Source: Parapedobacter soli (GTDB taxonomy: Bacteria > Bacteroidota > Bacteroidia > Sphingobacteriales > Sphingobacteriaceae). Taken from it: a stretch of 41,802 bases of DNA. Made by a program: the position numbers and the translations under genes. Shown here piece after piece: positions 1 through 7,145 of this stretch. The DNA lies in NCBI RefSeq assembly GCF_025460835.1, contig NZ_JAMXAY010000042.1, positions 1 through 41,802 of the forward strand. The letters are read 5' to 3'. Positions within the stretch are counted from its first letter, which is position 1. Every line of letters starts with the position of its first letter. The notes beneath the pieces were generated by a model, which saw only the letters and a program-made list of their open reading frames with translations, searched no databases and was not told the DNA's origin.

Positions 1-56
1 TTGGTTGATCAGCTAATTTAGCCATACAAATCGTCATAGAACCATAAATATAGACG

Positions 57-755
57 TCAGTGAGAAATATTCTCGTCTAAAAATGCTTTCTCAAGCGCTA
101 GCGGTGCAACATAGGAGCCGCTTTTATAAACCCGCATATTGCCCCCTGATATCTCATCGATCAGCATGATATCGCCAGTTTCGGCATCGCGTCCAAATTC
201 AAGTTTGATATCATATAGCTCAAGCCCTTTCGTTGCGAGTTCGTCTTTGATGATACCACATATCGTTTTCGTCTGCGCGGTCAGCGCGTCATATTCCTGT
301 GGCGACAGGATTCCGAGCATGTGTAGTGCGTCCGCCGATATGGTGGGGTCTCCACGCTCGTCGTCTTTGATAGTAATTTCCACAAATGCGTCCAATGGCT
401 GTCCCGATTCGCAGTAGGCCCCATAACGGCGGATGAAGCTGCCTACCGCCCGATAGCGGCAGATTACTTCAAGTCCTTTGCCGAAAACCTTGGCTTCGCG
501 CACGGTCATGGTGGCCTGCTCCACATCCGCTCGGATATAATGGGTACGGATACCTTTGGCATTCAGCAGTTCGAAGAAATGTTTGGTCATTCTCAGTCCC
601 GATTTACCGGCACCTTCGATTGTCAGGCCTACCGTATTCGCCCCGGGATCGAATACCCCATTTTCGCCCGTCACATCGTCTTTGAATTGCAACAGCACCT
701 TATAAGCCTCAGCCCGATATACATTTTTTGTTTTACCCGTATAAAGTAGTTCCAT
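57..755 (-). CDS. purC: Phosphoribosylaminoimidazole-succinocarboxamide synthase (SAICAR synthase)
   Basis: Cytosolic enzyme of de novo purine synthesis. It joins CAIR and L-aspartate using ATP to give SAICAR. The 232 residues match the usual size of the compact bacterial form. The N-terminus MELLYTGKTKNVYR is the family's ATP-binding opening strand and loop. The segment VICRYRAVGSFIRRYG (about residues 97-112) is the conserved nucleotide-binding core, and LIDEISGGNMR near residue 200 carries the D-E pair of the SAICAR signature. The start is ATG at 753-755, 19 bases from a TAnnTTTG promoter-like motif on the same strand. The stop is TGA at 57-59. No partner purine gene lies beside it in this window. 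Recognition is confident. Confidence 0.96.
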   Translation of the reverse strand: MELLYTGKTKNVYRAEAYKVLLQFKDDVTGENGVFDPGANTVGLTIEGAGKSGLRMTKHFFELLNAKGIRTHYIRADVEQATMTVREAKVFGKGLEVICRYRAVGSFIRRYGAYCESGQPLDAFVEITIKDDERGDPTISADALHMLGILSPQEYDALTAQTKTICGIIKDELATKGLELYDIKLEFGRDAETGDIMLIDEISGGNMRVYKSGSYVAPLALEKAFLDENISH

Positions 756-774
756 GGAATAAAATGATTTTTGG

Positions 775-782
775 CAAAAGTA
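775..782 (-). promoter_or_regulatory. Putative -7 promoter element of purC
   Basis: On the minus strand this reads TACTTTTG, an exact match to the Bacteroidota -7 consensus TAnnTTTG, 19 bases upstream of the purC ATG. I see no clear TTTG -33 partner. The assignment is by motif and position only. Confidence 0.4.
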
Positions 783-800
783 GTATTATTTGCCCTTTTA

Positions 801-1406
801 TCACTCTTCGTTTTCGGCAAATTGGTCTTTTATCCGCTCCAGGTTGCCAATCATCTCAGCAATGCGTGCTTGTTCGTTACGGATGAATTGTTTCATGAAT
901 ACAACATGGCAGATCACGAACCAGAAGACAACAAATATGCCCAGTCCGATGAATGTCCAAAGGGGTAGCGCGAAATACATTTCAATGCCGTATAATGCAA
1001 ATGCGATAGCGATACAGACCTCGTAGACGGTGTAGTTGCGCGTATTGAACCGGTAGCGCTTCTGCTGAAAGGTTTTGAGGTAAAGGATATAATCCTGGGG
1101 TTTGGACAGCAGGTTTCCACTATTGCTAATTGCATGGTAATCGCGGAGTTGGCTTGCGAAATAATAGCAGATGCACCCCATCATGATGGCAATGGCCAAG
1201 TAGGTGGTCCACGTGGAAAACTCGACGGAGAAGCACATCCAAAGTAGGATTGCTACCGCCACGCCCATTGAGATACTCTGCCAGAACAGCTTTTTGGCCA
1301 AGGACGACCGACTGGCTTTGATGCGTTTTAATACGTTTTCAAAGCTAACGTTCGGTTCGGGCGCCTGCCCATGCCAAAGCTGTTGTATCTGATCAAACCC
1401 TTTCAT
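801..1406 (-). CDS. Four-helix membrane protein paired with ECF sigma factor (possible anti-sigma)
   Basis: A 201-residue protein with a polar N-terminus of about 40 residues and four hydrophobic segments at roughly 42-60, 66-86, 127-147 and 150-171. It ends in a charged, probably helical tail (FIRNEQARIAEMIGNLERIKDQ). Its ATG lies inside the end of the upstream ECF sigma gene (14-base overlap, different frame), so the two are almost certainly co-transcribed and perhaps translationally coupled. ECF sigma factors are often followed by membrane anti-sigma factors, so that role is plausible. I see no zinc-binding HxxxCxxC motif or other recognised anti-sigma signature. Function is therefore inferred from context only. 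Confidence 0.7.
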   Translation of the reverse strand: MKGFDQIQQLWHGQAPEPNVSFENVLKRIKASRSSLAKKLFWQSISMGVAVAILLWMCFSVEFSTWTTYLAIAIMMGCICYYFASQLRDYHAISNSGNLLSKPQDYILYLKTFQQKRYRFNTRNYTVYEVCIAIAFALYGIEMYFALPLWTFIGLGIFVVFWFVICHVVFMKQFIRNEQARIAEMIGNLERIKDQFAENEE

Positions 1407-1890
1407 TGCTATTGTATATTTCTGTTAGCTTATGTTTTATCCGATGTATTTTTACCCGCAGATTACCCTCAGAGATGCCTGCTACTTCGGCAATCTCGGG
1501 GTAGGGCACTTCGTCCAGCACCATGGTGATGATGATCCGCTCGTTTTCCTCCAACTGTGCGATGGACTTGTAGAGCAACGCGATTTGCTCTTGTTTTTCC
1601 GATGGCTCCTCAGTGTAGTTTTCTATGATGTTATCGTTCAGCTCTTCGGTAGCCCGTCGTTTTGCTGTGCGTAGGTAGGATAGGCAAGTATTTATGGCAA
1701 TACGGTATATCCACGTTGAAAATTGCGATTGGTTGCGGAATTTGTCCAGATTCTGCCACACTTTGATAAACGTCTCTTGCATCAAATCGTTTGCCGAGTC
1801 GCTGTCGCCGGTATAGCCATAACACAGGTGGTAAACCCGCTTGGAGTTTTCTTCAAATAATCGCTGGAACAGTTGTCGTTGGTTATTCAT
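1393..1890 (-). CDS. RNA polymerase ECF-type sigma-70 factor
   Basis: A 165-residue ECF sigma factor that directs RNA polymerase to a particular promoter set. Region 2 is visible as DLMQETFIKVWQNLDKF followed by FSTWIYRIAINTCLSYLR (about residues 36-75), the -10 recognition and melting helices. Region 4 is at about 125-158: EVPYPEIAEVAGISEGNLR then VKIHRIKHKL, a helix-turn-helix for the -35-type element. There is no region 1 or 3, as expected for ECF factors. It overlaps the start of the downstream membrane protein by 14 bases, a common sigma/anti-sigma arrangement. The start is ATG at 1888-1890. Confidence 0.92.
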   Translation of the reverse strand: MNNQRQLFQRLFEENSKRVYHLCYGYTGDSDSANDLMQETFIKVWQNLDKFRNQSQFSTWIYRIAINTCLSYLRTAKRRATEELNDNIIENYTEEPSEKQEQIALLYKSIAQLEENERIIITMVLDEVPYPEIAEVAGISEGNLRVKIHRIKHKLTEIYNSNERV

Positions 1891-1935
1891 GAACGGCAGT
1901 TACATCGATTAGACATTTATGGAGAGTTGATGTTA

Positions 1936-1943
1936 CAAAAGTA
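1936..1943 (-). promoter_or_regulatory. Putative -7 promoter element of the ECF sigma gene
   Basis: Reads TACTTTTG on the minus strand, matching TAnnTTTG, 45 bases upstream of the sigma factor ATG. It lies back to back with the promoter-like motif of the divergent plus-strand gene at 1958. No clear -33 element was seen. Confidence 0.35.
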
Positions 1944-1957
1944 AAGAATATAATTCC

Positions 1958-1965
1958 TACCTTTA
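1958..1965 (+). promoter_or_regulatory. Putative -7 element, very close to the start codon
   Basis: TACCTTTA is one base off TAnnTTTG. It is followed by only five bases before the ATG at 1971, so a transcript started from it would have essentially no leader. The same spacing recurs at 9510 and 15565. Confidence 0.3.
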
Positions 1966-1970
1966 GGTCG

Positions 1971-2351
1971 ATGGAAACATTTATTCCCATACTTATAGCG
2001 ATTGTCGTCTTTGCGTTCCAGGCGTACGCCAATTACCAAAAAGAGCAAGATAAAGCGCGGAAGAGAAATCCTGGCCAACCGCCGCTGCCCGAAGATAATG
2101 CCAAATATATCGATACGGCAACTGCGCCGTCGGCACAATCAGTACCGCCACCTGCTGTTAAACCTGAGTTTGAACGTTATTCGGGCGTTGTGGGCTCGGC
2201 TGAGGTTCCACGTGGTGCAGGGGAACGCCCCTTGATACCGCAACGGCTAGTGGTGGATACGGAAGCTGATGTGCTGCCGGTATTGGATGCGGAGGATTTC
2301 GACCTACGTGATGCCGTGATTAAATCAATCATCCTCGAACGGCCGTATTAG
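1971..2351 (+). CDS. Small single-pass membrane protein with conserved C-terminal motif
   Basis: A 126-residue protein of unknown function. Residues 4-20 (FIPILIAIVVFAFQAYA) form one transmembrane helix. A basic segment and a long proline/alanine-rich, probably disordered linker follow. The protein ends in an ordered-looking motif, FDLRDAVIKSIILERPY (residues 110-126). I recall similar endings (FDLR-A-IYSEIL-R-Y) on other small Bacteroidota membrane proteins, which suggests a docking peptide, but this was not checked. The TAG stop at 2349-2351 is the first three bases of the following heptamer repeat array. The gene diverges from the ECF sigma factor. Confidence 0.7.
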   Translation: METFIPILIAIVVFAFQAYANYQKEQDKARKRNPGQPPLPEDNAKYIDTATAPSAQSVPPPAVKPEFERYSGVVGSAEVPRGAGERPLIPQRLVVDTEADVLPVLDAEDFDLRDAVIKSIILERPY

Positions 2352-2514
2352 ATACTAGACACTAGACAATAGACACTAGACAATAGACACTAGACAATAG
2401 ATACTAGACAATAGACACTAGACACTTGACACTAGACAATAGACACTAGACACTTGACACTAGACAATAGACACTAGACAATAGACACTAGACACTAGAC
2501 ACTAGACACTAGAC
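2349..2514 (+). repeat. Heptamer tandem repeat array (TAGACAA/TAGACAC), 23 units
   Basis: Twenty-three contiguous 7-base units run from 2349 to 2509, followed by a five-base partial unit. Most are TAGACAC or TAGACAA; variants are TAGATAC (2349, 2398) and TTGACAC (2426, 2454). The first unit contains the stop codon of the preceding gene. The array fills almost the whole gap between two convergent genes, ending seven bases before the stop of the nitrilase gene at 2522. Because 7 is not a multiple of 3, the plus strand has TAG stops in all three frames. A shorter array of the same family lies at 28141-28217 in the opposite orientation. Confidence 0.95.
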
Positions 2515-2521
2515 TAACAAC

Positions 2522-3313
2522 TTACGACTTATTCCCAATATTCAAATTAAACTCATCCATATCTTTAAGGAAAGGTAGGTCCCTCCGGGTATCGTCCAAA
2601 TCGCGCCGATAGATGGTAAATGTGTAGAGGTCTTCATATTCTGGTTTATAGTACACCACATCGCCTGCGGGCGAGATACACATCGAGCCTCCGGAATAGT
2701 AAATTTCGTTGCCATCATGGCCCACGCGGTTTACGCCGATAACAAATGCTTGGTTTTCGATTGCGCGTGCGGGAATCAGGCTCCGCCAGTGTGAAGAGCG
2801 TTTATCAGGCCAGCTTGCGATATAAAGCAGTACGTCGTACGCGCCGTTGAGGTTGCGCGACCATACCGGGAAGCGGAGGTCATAGCAGACCATCGGGCAT
2901 ATTTTCCATCCATTGAGGTCAACGATGACCCGTTGGGTGCCGGCGGTGAACACCTTGTCTTCGCCGGCCATGCCGAATAGGTGGCGCTTGTCATAAGTGA
3001 TGTAATTCCCATCCTTAGTCATCCACACAAACCGGTTGTAGTATCGGCCCTCCTCTTCGATTATGAGGCTGCCAGCCACAACACAGTTGTATTTCTGTGC
3101 CATCTCCAACATCCAGTGCATAGTCTTTCCGTCGGCTTTTTCGGCACATTGCTCCACATTCATCGTAAACCCCGTGTTGAACATCTCCGGGAGGATGATT
3201 AAATCGGTCTTTTCACGGATTGCGGAAAGCCTCAAAGCGAGGTTACTTAGGTTCTTCTCTATATTTTCCCAAAAAAGGTACGCCTGGAAAGTCGTGATTT
3301 TTAGTGCATCCAT
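2522..3313 (-). CDS. Nitrilase-superfamily amidohydrolase, omega-amidase (YafV/Nit2-like)
   Basis: A 263-residue cytosolic C-N hydrolase. The family's catalytic triad is visible: E43 in ILPEMFNTGF, K109 in YDKRHLFGMAGE and C143 in PMVCYDLRFPVW. The DLRFP and HLFGMAGED contexts are typical of omega-amidases, which hydrolyse 2-oxoglutaramate and 2-oxosuccinamate to clear by-products of transamination or methionine salvage. No signal peptide is present. The gene is convergent with the small membrane protein gene, with the heptamer array between them. The exact substrate is not proven by sequence. Confidence 0.88.
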   Translation of the reverse strand: MDALKITTFQAYLFWENIEKNLSNLALRLSAIREKTDLIILPEMFNTGFTMNVEQCAEKADGKTMHWMLEMAQKYNCVVAGSLIIEEEGRYYNRFVWMTKDGNYITYDKRHLFGMAGEDKVFTAGTQRVIVDLNGWKICPMVCYDLRFPVWSRNLNGAYDVLLYIASWPDKRSSHWRSLIPARAIENQAFVIGVNRVGHDGNEIYYSGGSMCISPAGDVVYYKPEYEDLYTFTIYRRDLDDTRRDLPFLKDMDEFNLNIGNKS

Positions 3314-3476
3314 ATCAGTAAGCTATGGGTTTCTATTCGCTGCCACTTGCAAAAAGCACAAGTTAGTGATAAATAGATAAACATTGAAATTGATAGCACC
3401 TTCCCCGCAATTATACTGCCAGTTATGGCGGGGCCTATCCGCGGTATTTTTTTAACGTATTGTTGGGTATCGTCGA

Positions 3477-4451
3477 TTACTGCCCGCGGTCGAGCAGGGT
3501 GTTTGCAAGCTGCCGCAGTGGAATTCTACGCGAACTCTCCACAGTGATGGCGTCTAAAGCGGTGTAGGCCTTATTGATGTGGAGCTGCTTGGCAGCCTCC
3601 ACTTCCATCCGAACATCCAGTGCGTCGTATATGGCCGTTACACCGCTGATTTTTTCCGACGGATTGGAATGGTCGGCCAGCCAGTTATCTAATGCTGACC
3701 TTGTTGTAGGCTCTGCTAGTTCCAGTGCTTTTACTAAGAGGTAAGTTTTTTTGTTGGCGAGGATGTCGCCCCCACGCTGTTTGCCGAACCGTTCGGGGTC
3801 GCCGTAGACATCTAAGATATCATCCTGCAGTTGGAAGGCGATACCCACGTAAACGCCGAAATCATAGATGAGCTGTGCGTCGGCCTCTTTGGCACCGGCC
3901 AAAAGTGCACCTATTTTCAATGCGGCCCCCAGCAGTACGGACGTTTTGAGCCGGATCATGTGGAGGTATTCATCGACGCTCACGGTAGCGACCCGTTCAA
4001 AATCCATGTCCAGTTGCTGCCCTTCGCACACCTGCGTAGCCATCGTATTGAAGGTTTCGAGGATAGCAGGCAGATTATCGGGTGGGCATTTTGCCAGCTG
4101 GGCATAGGCCATGATGAGCAGGTTGTCGCCCGAAAGGATACCGACGTTAGAGTTCCATTTTTCGTGCACAGTCCGGTGGCCGCGCCTCAATGGTGCGTTG
4201 TCCATGATGTCATCATGGACCAATGAGAAATTATGGAAGAGTTCGACTGCGATTGCTGCAGGCAACGCCGCGTCGATATCGGTGGCGGAGAAGAGATCGG
4301 CAGCCATCAGGGTGAGTAACGGTCGGATACGCTTGCCCCCGATTTGGAGCATGTACCGTACCGGGTCGTAAAGATTGGCCGGCTTGTTGGGGATATCGAG
4401 GTCTGCCAATCCTTTGGAAATCCGCTGCTGCAATACATCGATGTCGTACAT
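3477..4451 (-). CDS. Polyprenyl (isoprenyl) diphosphate synthase
   Basis: A 324-residue all-helical trans-prenyltransferase that condenses isopentenyl diphosphate with allylic diphosphates. It shows GGKRIRP (38-44), the first aspartate-rich motif DDIMD (80-84) with downstream RRG (89-91), and the second aspartate motif DDILD (210-214) followed by GD and GKQRGGDI. The first motif is DDxxD without the two-residue insertion of bacterial type II FPP synthases, and Phe75 sits five residues before it. Both hint at a product other than standard bacterial FPP, perhaps GGPP or longer, but chain length cannot be fixed from sequence. It faces away from the ECF sigma gene at 4575. Confidence 0.92.
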   Translation of the reverse strand: MYDIDVLQQRISKGLADLDIPNKPANLYDPVRYMLQIGGKRIRPLLTLMAADLFSATDIDAALPAAIAVELFHNFSLVHDDIMDNAPLRRGHRTVHEKWNSNVGILSGDNLLIMAYAQLAKCPPDNLPAILETFNTMATQVCEGQQLDMDFERVATVSVDEYLHMIRLKTSVLLGAALKIGALLAGAKEADAQLIYDFGVYVGIAFQLQDDILDVYGDPERFGKQRGGDILANKKTYLLVKALELAEPTTRSALDNWLADHSNPSEKISGVTAIYDALDVRMEVEAAKQLHINKAYTALDAITVESSRRIPLRQLANTLLDRGQ

Positions 4452-4574
4452 GGATCGTTAATTTGCGGCTAAGATAAGGAATATCCGGTGGGGGACACCG
4501 TTTCAAAATCGGAAAAAATATCTTAGGTTTGGAGGGATATAAGGGTTACTATTTGAACAAAATCGTATTAATCA

Positions 4575-5150
4575 GTGAGTAAATGGAGTAAAGCTATTGC
4601 GCTGGAAGCGGATGAGGCGATCGTCGAGGGGGTAGCACGTGGCGATGCGGATAGTTTGGAACGGCTGTACCGCGATTACTTCCCGGTGGTGCTGAATATG
4701 GTTGTCAAAAACAGCGGCACCGAAGAGGAGGCAAAAGATGTTTTCCAGGAGGCTGTTATCGTGTTGTACGACAAAGTTAAACAGCAGGATTTTGAATTGA
4801 CCAGCCGCCTGAAGACTTACATTTACTCGGTGTGCAGGCGGCTTTGGCTCAAACAGCTGGGAAGCAAAGGGCGTACGTTCCATGATGTAACGGCGTACGA
4901 AGATACCATTGCTGTTGAGGAAGATCTGGCGCTGCATGAGGAGAAGGATGTACAATTGACGATGATGGAACAGGCGCTAAGTGAATTGGGCGAACCCTGC
5001 CGGACAATTATATATGATTTTTATATAGCCGATATGTCGATGCAGGAAATCTGCGATAAATTCGGTTATACAAACGCAAACAATGCGAAAACCCAGAAAT
5101 ATAAATGTTTACAACGGTTAAAGAAATTGTTTTTTACAACGATAAAGTAA
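4575..5150 (+). CDS. ECF-type sigma-70 factor, partner of the protease-fused putative anti-sigma
   Basis: A 191-residue ECF sigma factor. Region 2 includes LYRDYFPVVLNMV, the helix around EEAKDVFQEAVIVLYDKV and LKTYIYSVCRRLWLKQL (about 30-95). Region 4 is at about 155-188: MSMQEICDKFGYTNANNAKT followed by KCLQRLKKLF. The start is most likely GTG at 4575, since a GTG-AGT-AAA-TGG reading opens with an ordinary sigma N-terminus. Eleven bases separate it from the next gene, whose N-terminus looks like an anti-sigma domain, so the two probably form a signalling operon. Confidence 0.9.
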   Translation: MSKWSKAIALEADEAIVEGVARGDADSLERLYRDYFPVVLNMVVKNSGTEEEAKDVFQEAVIVLYDKVKQQDFELTSRLKTYIYSVCRRLWLKQLGSKGRTFHDVTAYEDTIAVEEDLALHEEKDVQLTMMEQALSELGEPCRTIIYDFYIADMSMQEICDKFGYTNANNAKTQKYKCLQRLKKLFFTTIK

Positions 5151-5162
5151 GTTAATACGGGT

Positions 5163-6266
5163 ATGATGAATGAGCAGGAGTTTATTAAAGAGATTGACAG
5201 GTACCTGAATGATGAAATGGAAGGCCCCGAGCGGATTGCCTTTGAGCGGTATTGCGAAGAAAACGCTACCGCTGCCGAACAGCTCGCAACCCATCGGTTG
5301 TTTTTGCAACAGTTGAGATCATACGCGGACCGTGTGGTATTTAAGCAGCAGCTAGCTAAGGTTGGCGAGCAATACCATGCCGGGGCCCACAAGGATGCCG
5401 GGCGTGCAGAGCCAATGATTGTGACTCTTTGGAATAAGTTTAAAGTCAACTCATTGGTTGCTGCGAGTGTGGCTATCTTAGCCGTTTTTTCGACATTATG
5501 GCTGTCGGGCTATTACCAAACCATCCAGAAGACGACGTCGAATTACAGTGCATTGCGCCGGGACATGAATACCGTGCAGAAAAACGTGAATGCGCAAAAC
5601 GCGGTAATCCGCAACATTAACAGTGGTAAGCAGCGCGATGACCGGTCGGCAAGCAACTTTGGAGGTACCGGGTTTGTCATTTCGGCAAACGGCTATGTGG
5701 TCACCAATTACCACGTGGTAAGGGGTGCAGATTCCGTACACCTACAAAGTGTAAAAGGTGATTCATTCAGGGCAAATGTGATCTATATCGACCCGACCCA
5801 CGACCTGGCATTACTGCGTATCAATGACAGCACCTACACGCCGTTGAAAAATGTGCCGTATACCTTCAAGGAAACCCCTTCGGAACTCGGTGAAGATGTA
5901 TACACCATCGGGTACCCAAGAGATGAAGTGGTATACGGGCAGGGTTACCTCAGCTCCCGCACCGGCTATGCAGGTGATACCACCGCGTATCAAATATCTA
6001 TCCCAGTAAACCCGGGGAATAGTGGCGGGCCGGTACTCGATAGCAGAGGCAACGTGATTGGCATTATAAGTGGTAAACAAACCGGTATCGATGGCGCGTC
6101 ATTCGCTATTAAAACCGAAGCACTGTTGAACTCAATCGCGGCAGTACCCACAGATTCGCTCGACCAGGAGCTGGTCATCGGTAAAAAGAACACACTGGGC
6201 GGATTGCGGCGTACCGAGCAGGTTAAGAAGATACAAGATTACGTGTACCTCGTGAAAGTATATTAG
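5163..6266 (+). CDS. Membrane-anchored S1C trypsin-like (HtrA-type) protease with cytoplasmic anti-sigma-like N-terminus
   Basis: A 367-residue protein without a cleavable signal peptide. Residues 1-95 are polar and cytoplasmic; the opening (FIKEIDRYLNDEM then ERYCEENATAAEQL) resembles anti-sigma N-terminal helices. One transmembrane helix lies at about 97-118, followed by a short coiled-coil-like linker. A periplasmic trypsin-like domain spans about 165-330 with H184 (TNYHVV), D214 (THDLALL) and S287 (GNSGGP) as the triad. No PDZ domain is seen, unlike DegP/DegS. It follows an ECF sigma factor by 12 bases. The natural reading is a single-chain envelope sensor that holds the sigma factor at the membrane. 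Protease identity is firm; the anti-sigma role is inference. Confidence 0.88.
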   Translation: MMNEQEFIKEIDRYLNDEMEGPERIAFERYCEENATAAEQLATHRLFLQQLRSYADRVVFKQQLAKVGEQYHAGAHKDAGRAEPMIVTLWNKFKVNSLVAASVAILAVFSTLWLSGYYQTIQKTTSNYSALRRDMNTVQKNVNAQNAVIRNINSGKQRDDRSASNFGGTGFVISANGYVVTNYHVVRGADSVHLQSVKGDSFRANVIYIDPTHDLALLRINDSTYTPLKNVPYTFKETPSELGEDVYTIGYPRDEVVYGQGYLSSRTGYAGDTTAYQISIPVNPGNSGGPVLDSRGNVIGIISGKQTGIDGASFAIKTEALLNSIAAVPTDSLDQELVIGKKNTLGGLRRTEQVKKIQDYVYLVKVY

Positions 6267-6287
6267 ATTGAGACTGGTGAGATAAAT

Positions 6288-6323
6288 AAAAAAGCGGTTG
6301 ATGTGATGTCAATCGCTTTTTTT
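6288..6323. terminator. Bidirectional intrinsic terminator
   Basis: A run of A, the stem GCGGTTGA, a seven-base loop, TCAATCGC (one G-T pair) and a run of seven T. It lies between the protease gene (+) and the peroxiredoxin gene (-), which converge. The A and T runs on both sides allow termination in both directions. Confidence 0.85.
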
Positions 6324-6350
6324 GTTGATTGTTTTAACAACCTGCCGCCA

Positions 6351-6986
6351 TCAGATATTCGGCTGCGGCGTGGTGCGGATATAAGAATTGATCACCTTAT
6401 GTCCTTTCGGGAATTTTGCCGGTATATCTTCCGTAGCTATGGCGTTTGATACAATCACATCGTCCCCGTGCTCCCAGTCGGCCGGTGTAGCTACGCTATG
6501 GTAAGCGGTAAGCTGCAAGGAATCGATAACCCGCAGGATCTCCTGGAAATTCCGTCCGGTTGAGGCCGGATAGGTTAGCGTCAACTTGATTTTCCTGTCT
6601 GGGCCAATGATAAACACCGAGCGCACCGTGGCTGTGGCCGATGCATTGGGGTGAATCATGTCGTACAACTCGGACACCTTGCGGTCTTGGTCGGCAATGA
6701 GCGGGAACTCAACATTCGTGTTCTGCGTTTCGTTGATATCCTTTACCCATCCGTGGTGACTATCGACAGGATCGACACTCACCGCAAGCACTACGGTGTC
6801 GCGTTTCTCAAACTCGCTCTTCAACTGCGCGGTGCGGCCCAACTCGGTAGTGCACACAGGGGTGTAGTCTGCGGGGTGTGAAAACAAGACTACCCATTTC
6901 CCTTCCGTGTAGTCGTAGAAGTCGATTTCTCCTATCGTTGTTACCGCTTTGAAATTCGGCGCGGTATCACCTAATCTTAAACTCAT
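6351..6986 (-). CDS. 1-Cys peroxiredoxin (Prx6 type)
   Basis: A 211-residue cytosolic thiol peroxidase that reduces hydrogen peroxide and organic hydroperoxides. The peroxidatic cysteine is C45 in HPADYTPVCTTELG, the universal PxxxTxxC active site. It is the only cysteine in the protein, so this is a true 1-Cys enzyme needing an external thiol for resolution. Length and the C-terminal extension (about 160-211, with WEHGDDVIV) fit the Prx6 subfamily rather than AhpC. The gene stands alone with its own promoter-like elements, a strong Shine-Dalgarno and a terminator, consistent with high or stress-induced expression. Confidence 0.95.
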   Translation of the reverse strand: MSLRLGDTAPNFKAVTTIGEIDFYDYTEGKWVVLFSHPADYTPVCTTELGRTAQLKSEFEKRDTVVLAVSVDPVDSHHGWVKDINETQNTNVEFPLIADQDRKVSELYDMIHPNASATATVRSVFIIGPDRKIKLTLTYPASTGRNFQEILRVIDSLQLTAYHSVATPADWEHGDDVIVSNAIATEDIPAKFPKGHKVINSYIRTTPQPNI

Positions 6987-6994
6987 ATGTAATT

Positions 6995-7000
6995 CCTCCT
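6995..7000 (-). promoter_or_regulatory. Strong Shine-Dalgarno of the peroxiredoxin gene
   Basis: AGGAGG on the minus strand, eight bases before the ATG. Such a perfect anti-16S match is uncommon in Bacteroidota, where AGGAGG-type sites are often absent, and suggests strong translation. Confidence 0.7.
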
Positions 7001-7027
7001 AATTAATGGTGATGAATTTGTAGTCTA

Positions 7028-7057
7028 CAAAATTAATAGATTTTCTCGCAATGCAAA
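7028..7057 (-). promoter_or_regulatory. Bacteroidota-type promoter of the peroxiredoxin gene
   Basis: On the minus strand TTTG (7057-7054), 18 bases, then TAATTTTG (7035-7028), matching the -33 TTTG and -7 TAnnTTTG consensus. It predicts a leader of roughly 35 bases containing the Shine-Dalgarno. This is the best-formed promoter in the window. Confidence 0.6.
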
Positions 7058-7145
7058 GATTATCTGGTTTTTTTTTGAATTTCTGTGCATGTACTCCGCT
7101 TTAGCGGCCCTGTAACATCGTTGTTTGCCGGTTGTCTAATAGCGG

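Noticed and set aside
1-56. Gene end at the left edge
   Set aside because: No frame with recognisable coding content; only 56 bases are available.
2349-2514. CRISPR array
   Set aside because: The units are 7 bases and contiguous, with no spacers and no cas genes.
3400-3440. Terminator after the polyprenyl synthase gene
   Set aside because: CCCCGC/GCGGGG arms exist, but with a 19-base loop and no T run next to the stem on the minus strand.
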